Positions 1-6,168 of a DNA stretch of 8,529 bases are shown piece after piece; the stretch's first letter is position 1; each line of letters starts with the position of its first letter. Location of the stretch: positions 1 through 8,529 of the forward strand of contig CAZFBA010000069.1 of NCBI GenBank assembly GCA_964517135.1, written 5' to 3'. This DNA is from CAZFBA01 sp964517135 (GTDB taxonomy: Bacteria > Cyanobacteriota > Vampirovibrionia > JBFMGH01). The notes below the pieces were generated by a model that worked only from the letters and a program-made list of their open reading frames with translations, was not told the DNA's origin and did not search any database. The position numbers were made by a program, and so were the translations under genes.

Positions 1-30
1 AACATTACTGTCTGGTTAAATTTTTTCTGA

Positions 31-69
31 GGGTTTGGTTTTTGGGCCTGCGGGCCAAAAACCAAACCC
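31..69. repeat. Perfect 15-bp inverted repeat (palindromic hairpin)
   Basis: Arms 31-45 and 55-69 are exact reverse complements (left arm GGGTTTGGTTTTTGG) around a 9-nt loop. Neither strand has a T-run after the stem: the plus strand continues GACCTATCTC and the minus strand continues TCAGAAAAAA. It is therefore not a standard intrinsic terminator. It may be a palindromic intergenic element or the end of an upstream transcription unit outside the window. The structure is certain from the sequence; its role is unknown. Confidence 0.75.
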
Positions 70-625
70 GACCTATCTCTTCGCTGAACCCTGTTTAATA
101 ATTTTTGCCAGTTTCTTTAATTTAACTTACTATAAAATTTTCTAATCCAAAACAGATATTATGAGAGGTTTTATACATCTAAATAAAATCTTTTGCCGGA
201 CACCAGTGATCAGACATTAGGAACCTCTGATTAATTAAGATATTACTGATTCAAGCAAAAACAGACACTAATTTCTTGAATCTGTGAACTTTTAAATTAT
301 TCAGAGATCTCATTAGTGATAATTAGAAAATAAAAAGATTTGTATAGAGATAAATTTCATAGTATTAATTCTTATTAATAGAACAGCAATAAGTGAAAAG
401 CTTTCATAGCAAGCCTTTTTATACTTAAAACTTTTTTATTAAATATATCTTTACATCTGAAACCTGAATTTAACATAAAGGAAAAAAACAGGAAACAATA
501 AGACTTTAAAGTCAATTATAGTGACCGGAAATTACTTAAGTCATTTACTCAGGAGCATATCTGAAATAAAATGCAATAATCATCAGATAAAATCAATGTT
601 TAGTTTATTTAAAGAGGAATAGAAT
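70..625. other. Long AT-rich intergenic region and glnA leader
   Basis: About 550 bases with no credible open reading frame on either strand. I looked for a glutamine-riboswitch (glnA RNA) signature, an NtcA-type GTA-N8-TAC site and a sigma-54 -24/-12 promoter and recognised none. TATAGT at 517-522 and TAAAAT at 567-572 could serve as -10 boxes, but neither has a convincing -35 partner, so the glnA promoter is not assigned. A purine-rich AGAGG at 613-617, 8 nt before the ATG, is the glnA ribosome binding site. Confidence 0.6.
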
Positions 626-1975
626 ATGGAAACAACAGTAAACCCAACAACAAAAGACAAAGAATATGTCTTAAAGGTCGCCCGTGACCAGGATGTCAAG
701 TTTATCAGGCTATGGTTTACGGATGTATTGGGCTTTCTCAAAAGTTTTGCGATAACCCTTGAAGAACTTGAAAATGCCCTTGAAGAAGGTATGGGCTTTG
801 ACGGATCATCCATTGAAGGTTTTGCCCGTATTCATGAAAGCGATATGATTGCCATGCCAGACCCTACAACCTTTCAAATTCTGCCATGGAGAAATGAAGG
901 AATTAAAACAGCCCGTATGATTTGCGATATACTTAACCCTGACGGCACACCCTATGTAGGAGACCCGAGATACGTTTTGAAAAGACAGCTTGAAAGAGCT
1001 ACAAAACTTGGTTATACATTTTATATTGGGCCAGAACTTGAATTTTTCTATTTTAAAGAAGATACCGGAGAGCCAATAGTACTGGATAAAGGCGGATACT
1101 TCGACTTAACACACCTTGATATAGGAAGCGATCTAAGAAGAGAAACAGTTCTTGATCTCGAACAACTTGGTATTTCAGTAGAATATTCACACCACGAAGT
1201 AGCTTACAGTCAGCACGAAATTGATTTAAGATACTCAGATGCCCTGACAATGGCTGATAATTCTATGACATATCGCCTGGTAGTCAAAGAAGTTGCCAGA
1301 AAACACGGTGTTTATGCTACCTTTATGCCCAAACCGATAGCAGGTATTAACGGCAGTGGCATGCATACCCATCAATCATTATTCAAAGGAGATAAAAACG
1401 CTTTCTTCGATACCACAGACGAATATTGCCTGTCTAAAATGGGTAAAGCCTATATAGCCGGTATACTCAAGCATGCTAAAGAATTTACTGCTATAACCAA
1501 TCAGTGGGTAAACTCCTATAAGCGTTTGGTACCAGGGTTTGAGGCTCCTGTATATATAGCATGGGCCAAGAGAAACAGATCTGCCCTGGTAAGAGTACCG
1601 CAATACAAGCCTGGCAAAGAAAATGCCACAAGACTTGAGTTAAGATCTCCTGATCCAGCCTGCAACCCTTATTTAGCATTTGCTGTAATGCTTGCTGCTG
1701 GTCTTAAGGGCATTGAAGAAAACTATGAATTAGAACCACCTGTTGAAGTAGATATCTATGAATTAACCGAGCAAGAACGCTTTGAAAAAGGCATTGAAAG
1801 CCTGCCAGGAAGTCTTTTAGAAGCCGTAATGGCCATGGAGAAATCTCAGCTGGTTAGAGAGTGTCTTGGAGACCACGTTTTTGAAAGGTTTATTGCCAAT
1901 AAAAAGCTTGAATGGAGCAAATATGCTACTGAAGTAAGTAAATTTGAACTCGAAGAATATCTTCCCATTTTATAA
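626..1975 (+). CDS. glnA: Type I (alpha-subtype) glutamine synthetase
   Basis: Makes glutamine from glutamate, ammonia and ATP in the cytoplasm; the family forms dodecamers and is the entry point of ammonia assimilation. At 449 residues it has the usual GSI length and all family motifs: FDGSSIEGF at 58-66, GPELEFF at 135-141 with metal-binding glutamates, NGSGMHTHQSL at 242-252, NSYKRLVPGFEAP at 296-308 (substrate arginine and flap glutamate), and ELRSPDPACNPYLAFA from 338. The region around 377-400 (IYELTEQER then LPGSL) resembles the short alpha type of Firmicutes rather than the beta type. The NLYDLPPEE-like adenylylation loop is absent, so control by GlnE is unlikely. An arginine at 68 (in FARIHESDM) matches the feedback-control arginine of Bacillus GlnA, which hints at direct glutamine feedback (inference). 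The start is supported by AGAGG 8 nt upstream. The gene is monocistronic, with its own terminator. Confidence 0.97.
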   Translation: METTVNPTTKDKEYVLKVARDQDVKFIRLWFTDVLGFLKSFAITLEELENALEEGMGFDGSSIEGFARIHESDMIAMPDPTTFQILPWRNEGIKTARMICDILNPDGTPYVGDPRYVLKRQLERATKLGYTFYIGPELEFFYFKEDTGEPIVLDKGGYFDLTHLDIGSDLRRETVLDLEQLGISVEYSHHEVAYSQHEIDLRYSDALTMADNSMTYRLVVKEVARKHGVYATFMPKPIAGINGSGMHTHQSLFKGDKNAFFDTTDEYCLSKMGKAYIAGILKHAKEFTAITNQWVNSYKRLVPGFEAPVYIAWAKRNRSALVRVPQYKPGKENATRLELRSPDPACNPYLAFAVMLAAGLKGIEENYELEPPVEVDIYELTEQERFEKGIESLPGSLLEAVMAMEKSQLVRECLGDHVFERFIANKKLEWSKYATEVSKFELEEYLPIL

Positions 1976-1997
1976 AAGCTTAATTTAACTTGTTGAA

Positions 1998-2029
1998 AAT
2001 AAAAGCCCTGTTTAAACAGGGCTTTTATT
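1998..2029 (+). terminator. Intrinsic terminator of glnA
   Basis: A near-perfect palindrome 23 nt after the glnA stop: arms 1998-2013 and 2014-2029, core AAAAGCCCTG / CAGGGCTTTT, with the central TTTAAA forming the loop. The right arm runs into TTTTATTAATT, giving the U-rich tail. Because the left side is A-rich, the structure could also stop minus-strand transcripts arriving from the convergent protease gene. Confidence 0.93.
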
Positions 2030-2154
2030 AATTCTGAAATGCTTAACACGGGGCATAATAATAAATTTCAAGATATACTAAACGACATAAAAAATTAAAC
2101 AATTCTAGCCCAATATTTTCTGAAATCTGATTACTTATGACGTTGATTCTATAA

Positions 2155-2238
2155 TGTCTTGTGAGCGAAGCGAAGCAATCGATCAAATGTTTATTTTGGA
2201 TTGTCACGTCAGGCTAAAAGCTCTCCTGGTAATGGCGA
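2155..2238. repeat. Decayed palindromic interspersed repeat, GAGCGAAGCGAAGCAATC type
   Basis: The left part (2155-2180) contains GTGAGCGAAGCGAAGCAATC. The right part (2198-2238) reads GGATTGTCACGTC, AGGCTAAAAGC, TCTCCTGGTAATGGCGA. From memory, this matches the layout of a repeat seen in many bacterial genomes: TCATTGCGAGCGAAGCGAAGCAATC on one side and GGATTGCTTCGTC, GGCTAAAAGCC, TCCTCGCAATGACGA on the other. Several substitutions and small indels break the arms here, so this looks like an old, degenerate copy. The element carries no protein. The family assignment rests on recollection of the consensus and was not searched. Confidence 0.55.
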
Positions 2239-2280
2239 TAGTTTATCTAATGCCTGAATTAGTATGAAATAAAGACTCTC

Positions 2281-2307
2281 ACCGGAGCGAACTAAGTTCG
2301 CTCCGGT
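2281..2307. repeat. Perfect 12-bp GC-rich hairpin
   Basis: ACCGGAGCGAAC (2281-2292) pairs exactly with GTTCGCTCCGGT (2296-2307) across a TAA loop. The arm contains GGAGCGAAC, similar in flavour to the GAGCGAAGCG core of the neighbouring decayed repeat. The plus strand continues AGTTTTGCTG, so a weak T-tract follows and a back-up terminator for glnA read-through is possible. The minus strand has no T-tract. Confidence 0.8.
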
Positions 2308-2422
2308 AGTTTTGCTGAATATTAGCCTATTCTGTCTTCTTTAATACTGCAATAATAAACATTTCGGGTAAAAATTCTTTAAACCTGAATCAAATAACTT
2401 CTTCTAACCAGAATGACAGATT

Positions 2423-2462
2423 TTTCTGGTTTCGATTTTCAAAAAATTTATAAGTGAAGATA
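2423..2462 (+). repeat. 40-nt dispersed repeat, copy A
   Basis: Matches 8461-8500 without gaps at 36 of 40 positions, in the same orientation. Shared blocks are TTTCTG, TTTCGATTTTCAAAA and AGTGAAGATA. The four differences are not biased to one codon position, which argues against a conserved short peptide. Both copies lie in intergenic DNA and are followed by a hairpin-forming stretch. I do not recognise the family. Confidence 0.75.
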
Positions 2463-2474
2463 GGTTCGCCTATC
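2459..2474. repeat. Small hairpin with TTCG tetraloop after repeat copy A
   Basis: GATAGG (2459-2464) pairs perfectly with CCTATC (2469-2474) around a TTCG loop; the first bases overlap the end of the 40-nt repeat. No T-tract follows (AATTCTAAAA). It may be the variable structured part of the repeat unit. Confidence 0.6.
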
Positions 2475-2597
2475 AATTCTAAAATACTCCTGACGTTTTA
2501 TACCATTCCACGTAAAAAATTAATATATGCTGATGGAATTCAGTACTATAATCTGGAATCTATACATTACTTTCAAGGATCAGTATAAATATAAAAC

Positions 2598-2628
2598 AGA
2601 GGCACTGTTTACAACGAACAGTGCCCCT
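2598..2628 (-). terminator. Intrinsic terminator of the metalloprotease gene
   Basis: On the minus strand, 20 nt after the stop codon, GGCACTGTT (2625-2617) pairs with AACAGTGCC (2609-2601) across a 7-nt loop. The pairing resumes at 2627-2628 with 2599-2598 after one mismatch. The minus-strand sequence then continues GTTTTATATTTATA, a reasonable U-rich tail. Confidence 0.85.
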
Positions 2629-2647
2629 GTAATAGCGTGTTTTTATA

Positions 2648-4567
2648 TTATTGAGTGCTGGATGCTTCGTTTTTGAGCTTATTGAAGTATTCGCCCAGTG
2701 ACTTGATACCACGTTTTTCAGGATTTATTGGGTCAGAGATAAATGCTTGTTTGACTATTTCGTTATAATCACCGAGTTCAGACTTTTTGAGTAACAGTTG
2801 AGGTTCAAGATGTGTTTTCAGGCCTTCATCGCCCTGGTCGCCCTGAACTCTCATGTTTTGTATCATTAGAGATATGGCGTATAATACATCTTCTTTCACC
2901 TGTTTATCAATCTTTTTAAAGGTATTATTTATCAGGTTGCCGTCCTGATCGAAGTTGAGGGCTGCTGTTCCAAGTATATTGACCATCTGGCCTTGATACC
3001 TTCCAAACTCTGGCCCCTGAAGTATTGTCGGGTTGTCATAAGTCAGCACAACATGTTTTTCACCTTTGCTGTTTATGTAGGCTTCTTCAGGCTTCAGTCT
3101 TATGTCTGAAGGTATGCCAAGGGCTTCTCTGTTGTCATTGACAAATTGTAAAATGTTTGCTGGTGACGTAAGTCCTTCTGGCAATTTGATCTGTGGCAAA
3201 GCATTCATTTCTTCTTTAACAGCACTAACATCTTCAGGTTTCAGAATGTTTCTGTCAACAAATACTTTTTCGATTACATCGAGGTTTTGGCCTTTATTGT
3301 CAATGATATCAGCTTTTATCATAGCGATAGCCATATCTTTGAAGTCTACTTCACCGGCAGGAGAGAAATCGATAGCTCTGGCAAACAGTTTTGCAAAGTT
3401 GTCTCTGGCTTTCATCAGTGCAAATTTTTGAGTATCAATATTTTCCCCAGGTTTGTTTTTGTCATAAAGGCCAACAAGAATATCATAATTAGCTCCCAGG
3501 AAGAGCCTTGAATAACTGTGAGACTCAAGACCCAGAACCGTATCATCATTCATACGGTCACGGTAAGGCATTTCTTTATATGGCTTTTGTTTAAAAAAGT
3601 TTATAGCGTTACGAAGGTACTGTATATGGTCATTGGTCGGGTCATAGTCATTTTTATGGATAGCATCCCCGAATTCTTCTGCAAGAGAGGCAATGACATT
3701 CTCTTTTGTGAGGTCGCCTTTGGTTACCTCAAGCATGCGATTGATGAGGCCATCGTTTTGCAGGCCTAGAAGCATTGCTGATGTATCTGCAAAAGCTTCG
3801 TGGAAACCGGCAACTCCAAATCCAAAGTTTTCAAGAAACTTGGGTTTTAGCCCATCAAGGACAGCGTGTCCTGTTTCGTGAGATACAATATCAGATGACT
3901 GGCAGGTTTTTACTGTTTTACCTGTATCAGGTCTAACAAATTCAAATAATTTAATAGCTGCATCCTTCCTGCTGTAGTATGCGTTCATCATTTTGCCAGC
4001 ATGTGGATAAAGTTGAAGCTGGTCTCTATCGAATCCCCATTTAACTTTCCTGCCGAGCAGGTCTTCATACATACTTAAGGTTTTATTGACCAGTGCAAAG
4101 GCGTTAGCCTGGTCAAATTGATTTGTATTAGCCGGATAAATGAAGTTTCCTCGTTCATTCGGCTCTGCAAGTGGTCTGCCATAATCAACTATTTTAACCC
4201 TTTCGCCTTCTGGGCCTTTTAGAAAACCTTTCTCTGAAGATAAATTAACAAGTTCTGGTTTTGATACCAGTGGATCCTGAGGGTAGACAAACATCTGAAC
4301 TTCTTTCAGTGCAGGAATTTGAGGTTTTTCTAAATTAAACCGTGAAGACCGGGCATTAATAAAGATAGGTACAGCATTCAACCTTCCCAGCTTTTGTTTT
4401 TCATCTTCAGGGCCCCTGATAATTTTTCCGCTGAAGGCAATCTTTGGTATATCAAGATATGACAGCTTGTCAGGTGCTGATACAGTGTTTTTGGTTTCTT
4501 TTAATACCGGTATTTCCTTATTGCTTCTGGTTTTCACAAAAGGATGTGCTACAAAATCAATACGCAT
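2648..4567 (-). CDS. M4/M36-like zinc metalloprotease (gluzincin), non-secreted N-terminus
   Basis: Predicted zinc endopeptidase of the thermolysin/fungalysin type; substrate unknown. Numbering from the ATG gives 639 residues. HETGH at 230-234 is the HExxH zinc and catalytic motif. HEAFAD at 256-261 supplies the third zinc ligand (Glu257, 27 residues after the first His). NAYY at 195-198 matches the NAF/NAY segment that precedes the catalytic helix. ESHSYS at 348-353 places His350 like the transition-state histidine of thermolysin. A helical region at 390-445 resembles the family's C-terminal lobe. The first ~140 residues and the last ~190 are not recognised. No signal peptide, lipobox or membrane segment is visible, which is unusual for normally exported peptidases. 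A TTG six codons upstream (4585) would give 645 residues. I prefer the ATG at 4567 because GGGGGAAGAG lies just upstream as a ribosome binding site and would fall inside the longer version. It is a single-gene unit with its own terminator. Confidence 0.85.
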   Translation of the reverse strand: MRIDFVAHPFVKTRSNKEIPVLKETKNTVSAPDKLSYLDIPKIAFSGKIIRGPEDEKQKLGRLNAVPIFINARSSRFNLEKPQIPALKEVQMFVYPQDPLVSKPELVNLSSEKGFLKGPEGERVKIVDYGRPLAEPNERGNFIYPANTNQFDQANAFALVNKTLSMYEDLLGRKVKWGFDRDQLQLYPHAGKMMNAYYSRKDAAIKLFEFVRPDTGKTVKTCQSSDIVSHETGHAVLDGLKPKFLENFGFGVAGFHEAFADTSAMLLGLQNDGLINRMLEVTKGDLTKENVIASLAEEFGDAIHKNDYDPTNDHIQYLRNAINFFKQKPYKEMPYRDRMNDDTVLGLESHSYSRLFLGANYDILVGLYDKNKPGENIDTQKFALMKARDNFAKLFARAIDFSPAGEVDFKDMAIAMIKADIIDNKGQNLDVIEKVFVDRNILKPEDVSAVKEEMNALPQIKLPEGLTSPANILQFVNDNREALGIPSDIRLKPEEAYINSKGEKHVVLTYDNPTILQGPEFGRYQGQMVNILGTAALNFDQDGNLINNTFKKIDKQVKEDVLYAISLMIQNMRVQGDQGDEGLKTHLEPQLLLKKSELGDYNEIVKQAFISDPINPEKRGIKSLGEYFNKLKNEASSTQ

Positions 4568-4606
4568 AAAATTCTCTTCCCCCAAAATAAATTTATCGAA
4601 CTAAAT

Positions 4607-4636
4607 ATTATTTTCTGGCCTGAATTCATTGTTCAA
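4607..4636 (-). promoter_or_regulatory. Candidate promoter of the metalloprotease gene
   Basis: On the minus strand, TTGAAC (4636-4631) and AATAAT (4612-4607) resemble -35 and -10 boxes with an 18-bp spacer. They would start transcription roughly 30 nt before the ATG. In DNA this AT-rich such matches arise by chance, so the call is tentative. Confidence 0.35.
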
Positions 4637-5070
4637 ATTTAAGAACCCGGAGAAAACACAGGATTTACATTTTTTGAAATGTTGTTATGAAAACTAGTTT
4701 CCTGAAAAAAAACTCTTACTCCCCCGGTACAGCCCCAATCAGACCCTAATTATCAGCCTCTTATTCTTTCTTTTTGCCCCCTGAAATGGTTAAGCTTCAG
4801 TTATGATATACTTTATAATACTCCTTCAAGATAATTTGTAAAGATTTTTAATACATAATGTTTCATTAATTAACTATTTATTTGCGGAGACAACTAAAAA
4901 TATTATGGTTGGCGAAATTAACAGAAGGTTGTGCCCTGATACACATTTGTTTTAAGAATTTTGACGATAGGGTATTTCGTTATGTTAATTTTTGAAGCTT
5001 TAGTGCTGGTGAGTTCTTGACTTGCGCTTCCGTTTACCATATAACCCTTTGAGAAGACCACAGCCACAAA
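4637..5070. other. Divergent intergenic region between protease and ychF operon
   Basis: Contains no gene I can support firmly. It holds a 10-bp palindrome AAACTAGTTT (4691-4700), a short GC-richer stretch (about 4719-4750) that stands out from its surroundings, the candidate operon promoter (4814-4819), and a 40-codon minus-strand frame (4918-5040) discussed under findings. Confidence 0.5.
4814..4819 (+). promoter_or_regulatory. Candidate -10 box for the ychF-tsaD operon
   Basis: A perfect TATAAT lies about 265 nt upstream of the GTG start. The best -35 with suitable spacing is TTAAGC (4790-4795, 18-bp spacer), which matches the consensus poorly. If real, it implies a leader of about 260 nt. 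Promoters closer to the gene cannot be excluded. Confidence 0.35.
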
Positions 5071-5083
5071 AAAAGGTAATAAA

Positions 5084-6163
5084 GTGAAAATTTCTATTAT
5101 AGGTTTATCAAACTCAGGCAAATCAACTGTATTCAATACTTTAACCCGGTCTGATGTTGAGACAGGTTCATTTACAACAGCAAAAGCTGCACCCAATATC
5201 GCTGTCGTAAGGGTTCCAGATAAACGAGTAGATATTTTATCTGATATATTCTTGCCTAAAAAGAAAACACCTGCTGAAATAACCTTTCAGGATTTCGTTG
5301 GAATAGTAAAGGATAACACTAAAAAGAAAGACACAATGTTTTCTGAAGAAGTAAAACAGTCAGAAGCCCTAGTGCATGTGTGTCGTGTCTTTAATAATGA
5401 TACTGTACCCCACCCTGATGGCACTGTTGGCCCGGTAAGAGATGCTGAAATACTTGAACTCGAACTGATTATGTCTGACCTTGCTCTGGTCGATAACAAA
5501 ATTGATAGAATAACTAAAGAGCTGACCAGAAAGAAAACAACTGAAATGCTATTAGAAAAAGAACTGATGGAAAGACTAAAAACCATACTCGAGTCTGAAA
5601 AGCCAATTAGATCAGTAGAATTGACTGAAGAAGAAAAGAAAATTCTCAAAGGATACTGCTTTTTAAGCCAGAAACCTATGATACTGCTTGCAAACTTGAG
5701 CGAAGACCAGATAGAGAACCCGCCAACTCAAATTTTAAAAGAATTTGCTGCTAATGCCAGAATCGAATTTATGGAATTCTGCGGCAAACTCGAAATGGAA
5801 ATCTCTCAAATGGAACCAGAAGAACAGCAAGAATTTCTCAAAGAATATGGCATTGATGAACCTGCAAGAGATACCTTTATTCGTAAAACCTATAATATGC
5901 TCGGCCTCATCTCTTTCTTTACAGTAGGAGAAGATGAAGTAAAAGCCTGGACCATTACTAGAGGTACTGAAGCTGTAAACGCTGCTGGAGAGATACATAC
6001 AGATCTGCAAAGAGGTTTTATAAGGGCCGAAACAGTTAGCTATGATGATTTTATGACTGTGAAGGCACTCTCAAAAGCGAGAGATAAAGGTCTCCTCAGA
6101 CAGGAAGGCAAATCTTATACCGTGCAGGATGGCGATATCATTAACATTAAATTTAATGTGTAA
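5084..6163 (+). CDS. ychF: YchF/OLA1-family P-loop NTPase, divergent
   Basis: YchF proteins are Obg-related, ribosome-associated nucleotide hydrolases that tend to prefer ATP. This 359-residue protein has the full architecture: a Walker A/G1 loop GLSNSGKS at 7-14, a helical acidic insertion at about 120-165, NLSED at 204-208 in place of the GTPase NKxD (the YchF hallmark NxxE), and a C-terminal TGS-like/DUF933 domain from about 276 ending DGDIINIKFNV. The blocks AWTITRG, IHTDLQRGFIRAETVS and DDFMT are diagnostic of YchF. It departs from canonical YchF in the G domain: the usual DIAGLV-GAS switch II is DFVGIVKDNTKKKD (70-83), and the P-loop lacks the usual PNVGKS wording. It may be a separate YchF-like paralogue rather than the orthologue. 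The GTG start is supported by AAAAGG at 5071-5076, 7 nt upstream, and by alignment of MKISIIGL with the family start. It is the first gene of a four-gene operon. Confidence 0.92.
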   Translation: MKISIIGLSNSGKSTVFNTLTRSDVETGSFTTAKAAPNIAVVRVPDKRVDILSDIFLPKKKTPAEITFQDFVGIVKDNTKKKDTMFSEEVKQSEALVHVCRVFNNDTVPHPDGTVGPVRDAEILELELIMSDLALVDNKIDRITKELTRKKTTEMLLEKELMERLKTILESEKPIRSVELTEEEKKILKGYCFLSQKPMILLANLSEDQIENPPTQILKEFAANARIEFMEFCGKLEMEISQMEPEEQQEFLKEYGIDEPARDTFIRKTYNMLGLISFFTVGEDEVKAWTITRGTEAVNAAGEIHTDLQRGFIRAETVSYDDFMTVKALSKARDKGLLRQEGKSYTVQDGDIINIKFNV

Positions 6164-6168
6164 TACAT

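Larger units (their letters stand above)
2030..2597. other. Convergent intergenic region with several structured elements
   Basis: About 570 bases between two convergent genes, with no credible coding sequence; the longest ATG-led frames are only a dozen or so codons. It holds a decayed repeat (2155-2238), a perfect 12-bp hairpin (2281-2307), and a 40-nt repeat followed by a small hairpin (2423-2474), each listed separately. The concentration of palindromes suggests a tolerated landing zone for non-coding repeats rather than a gene remnant (inference). Confidence 0.6.

Noticed and set aside
70..115. Third, inverted copy of the 40-nt repeat
   Set aside because: The reverse complement shares only a GCGAAGAGATAGG-like segment with the repeat end; the rest does not align.
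500..625. Glutamine riboswitch (glnA RNA) or NtcA site upstream of glnA
   Set aside because: GACCGGAAATTACTTAAG at 523-540 looked suggestive, but the conserved CGUUCA and GGAAGUAGG elements are missing, and no GTA-N8-TAC site was seen.
4691..4755. Terminator or operator near the AAACTAGTTT palindrome and GC-richer patch
   Set aside because: The minus strand has a T-run, but no stable stem precedes it, and a 10-bp palindrome alone is not evidence of an operator.
4918..5196. 92-codon minus-strand frame overlapping the start of the YchF-like gene
   Set aside because: Its first half is antisense to the well-supported N-terminus of the YchF-like protein. Only the shorter internal start at 5040 was kept, as a low-weight finding.
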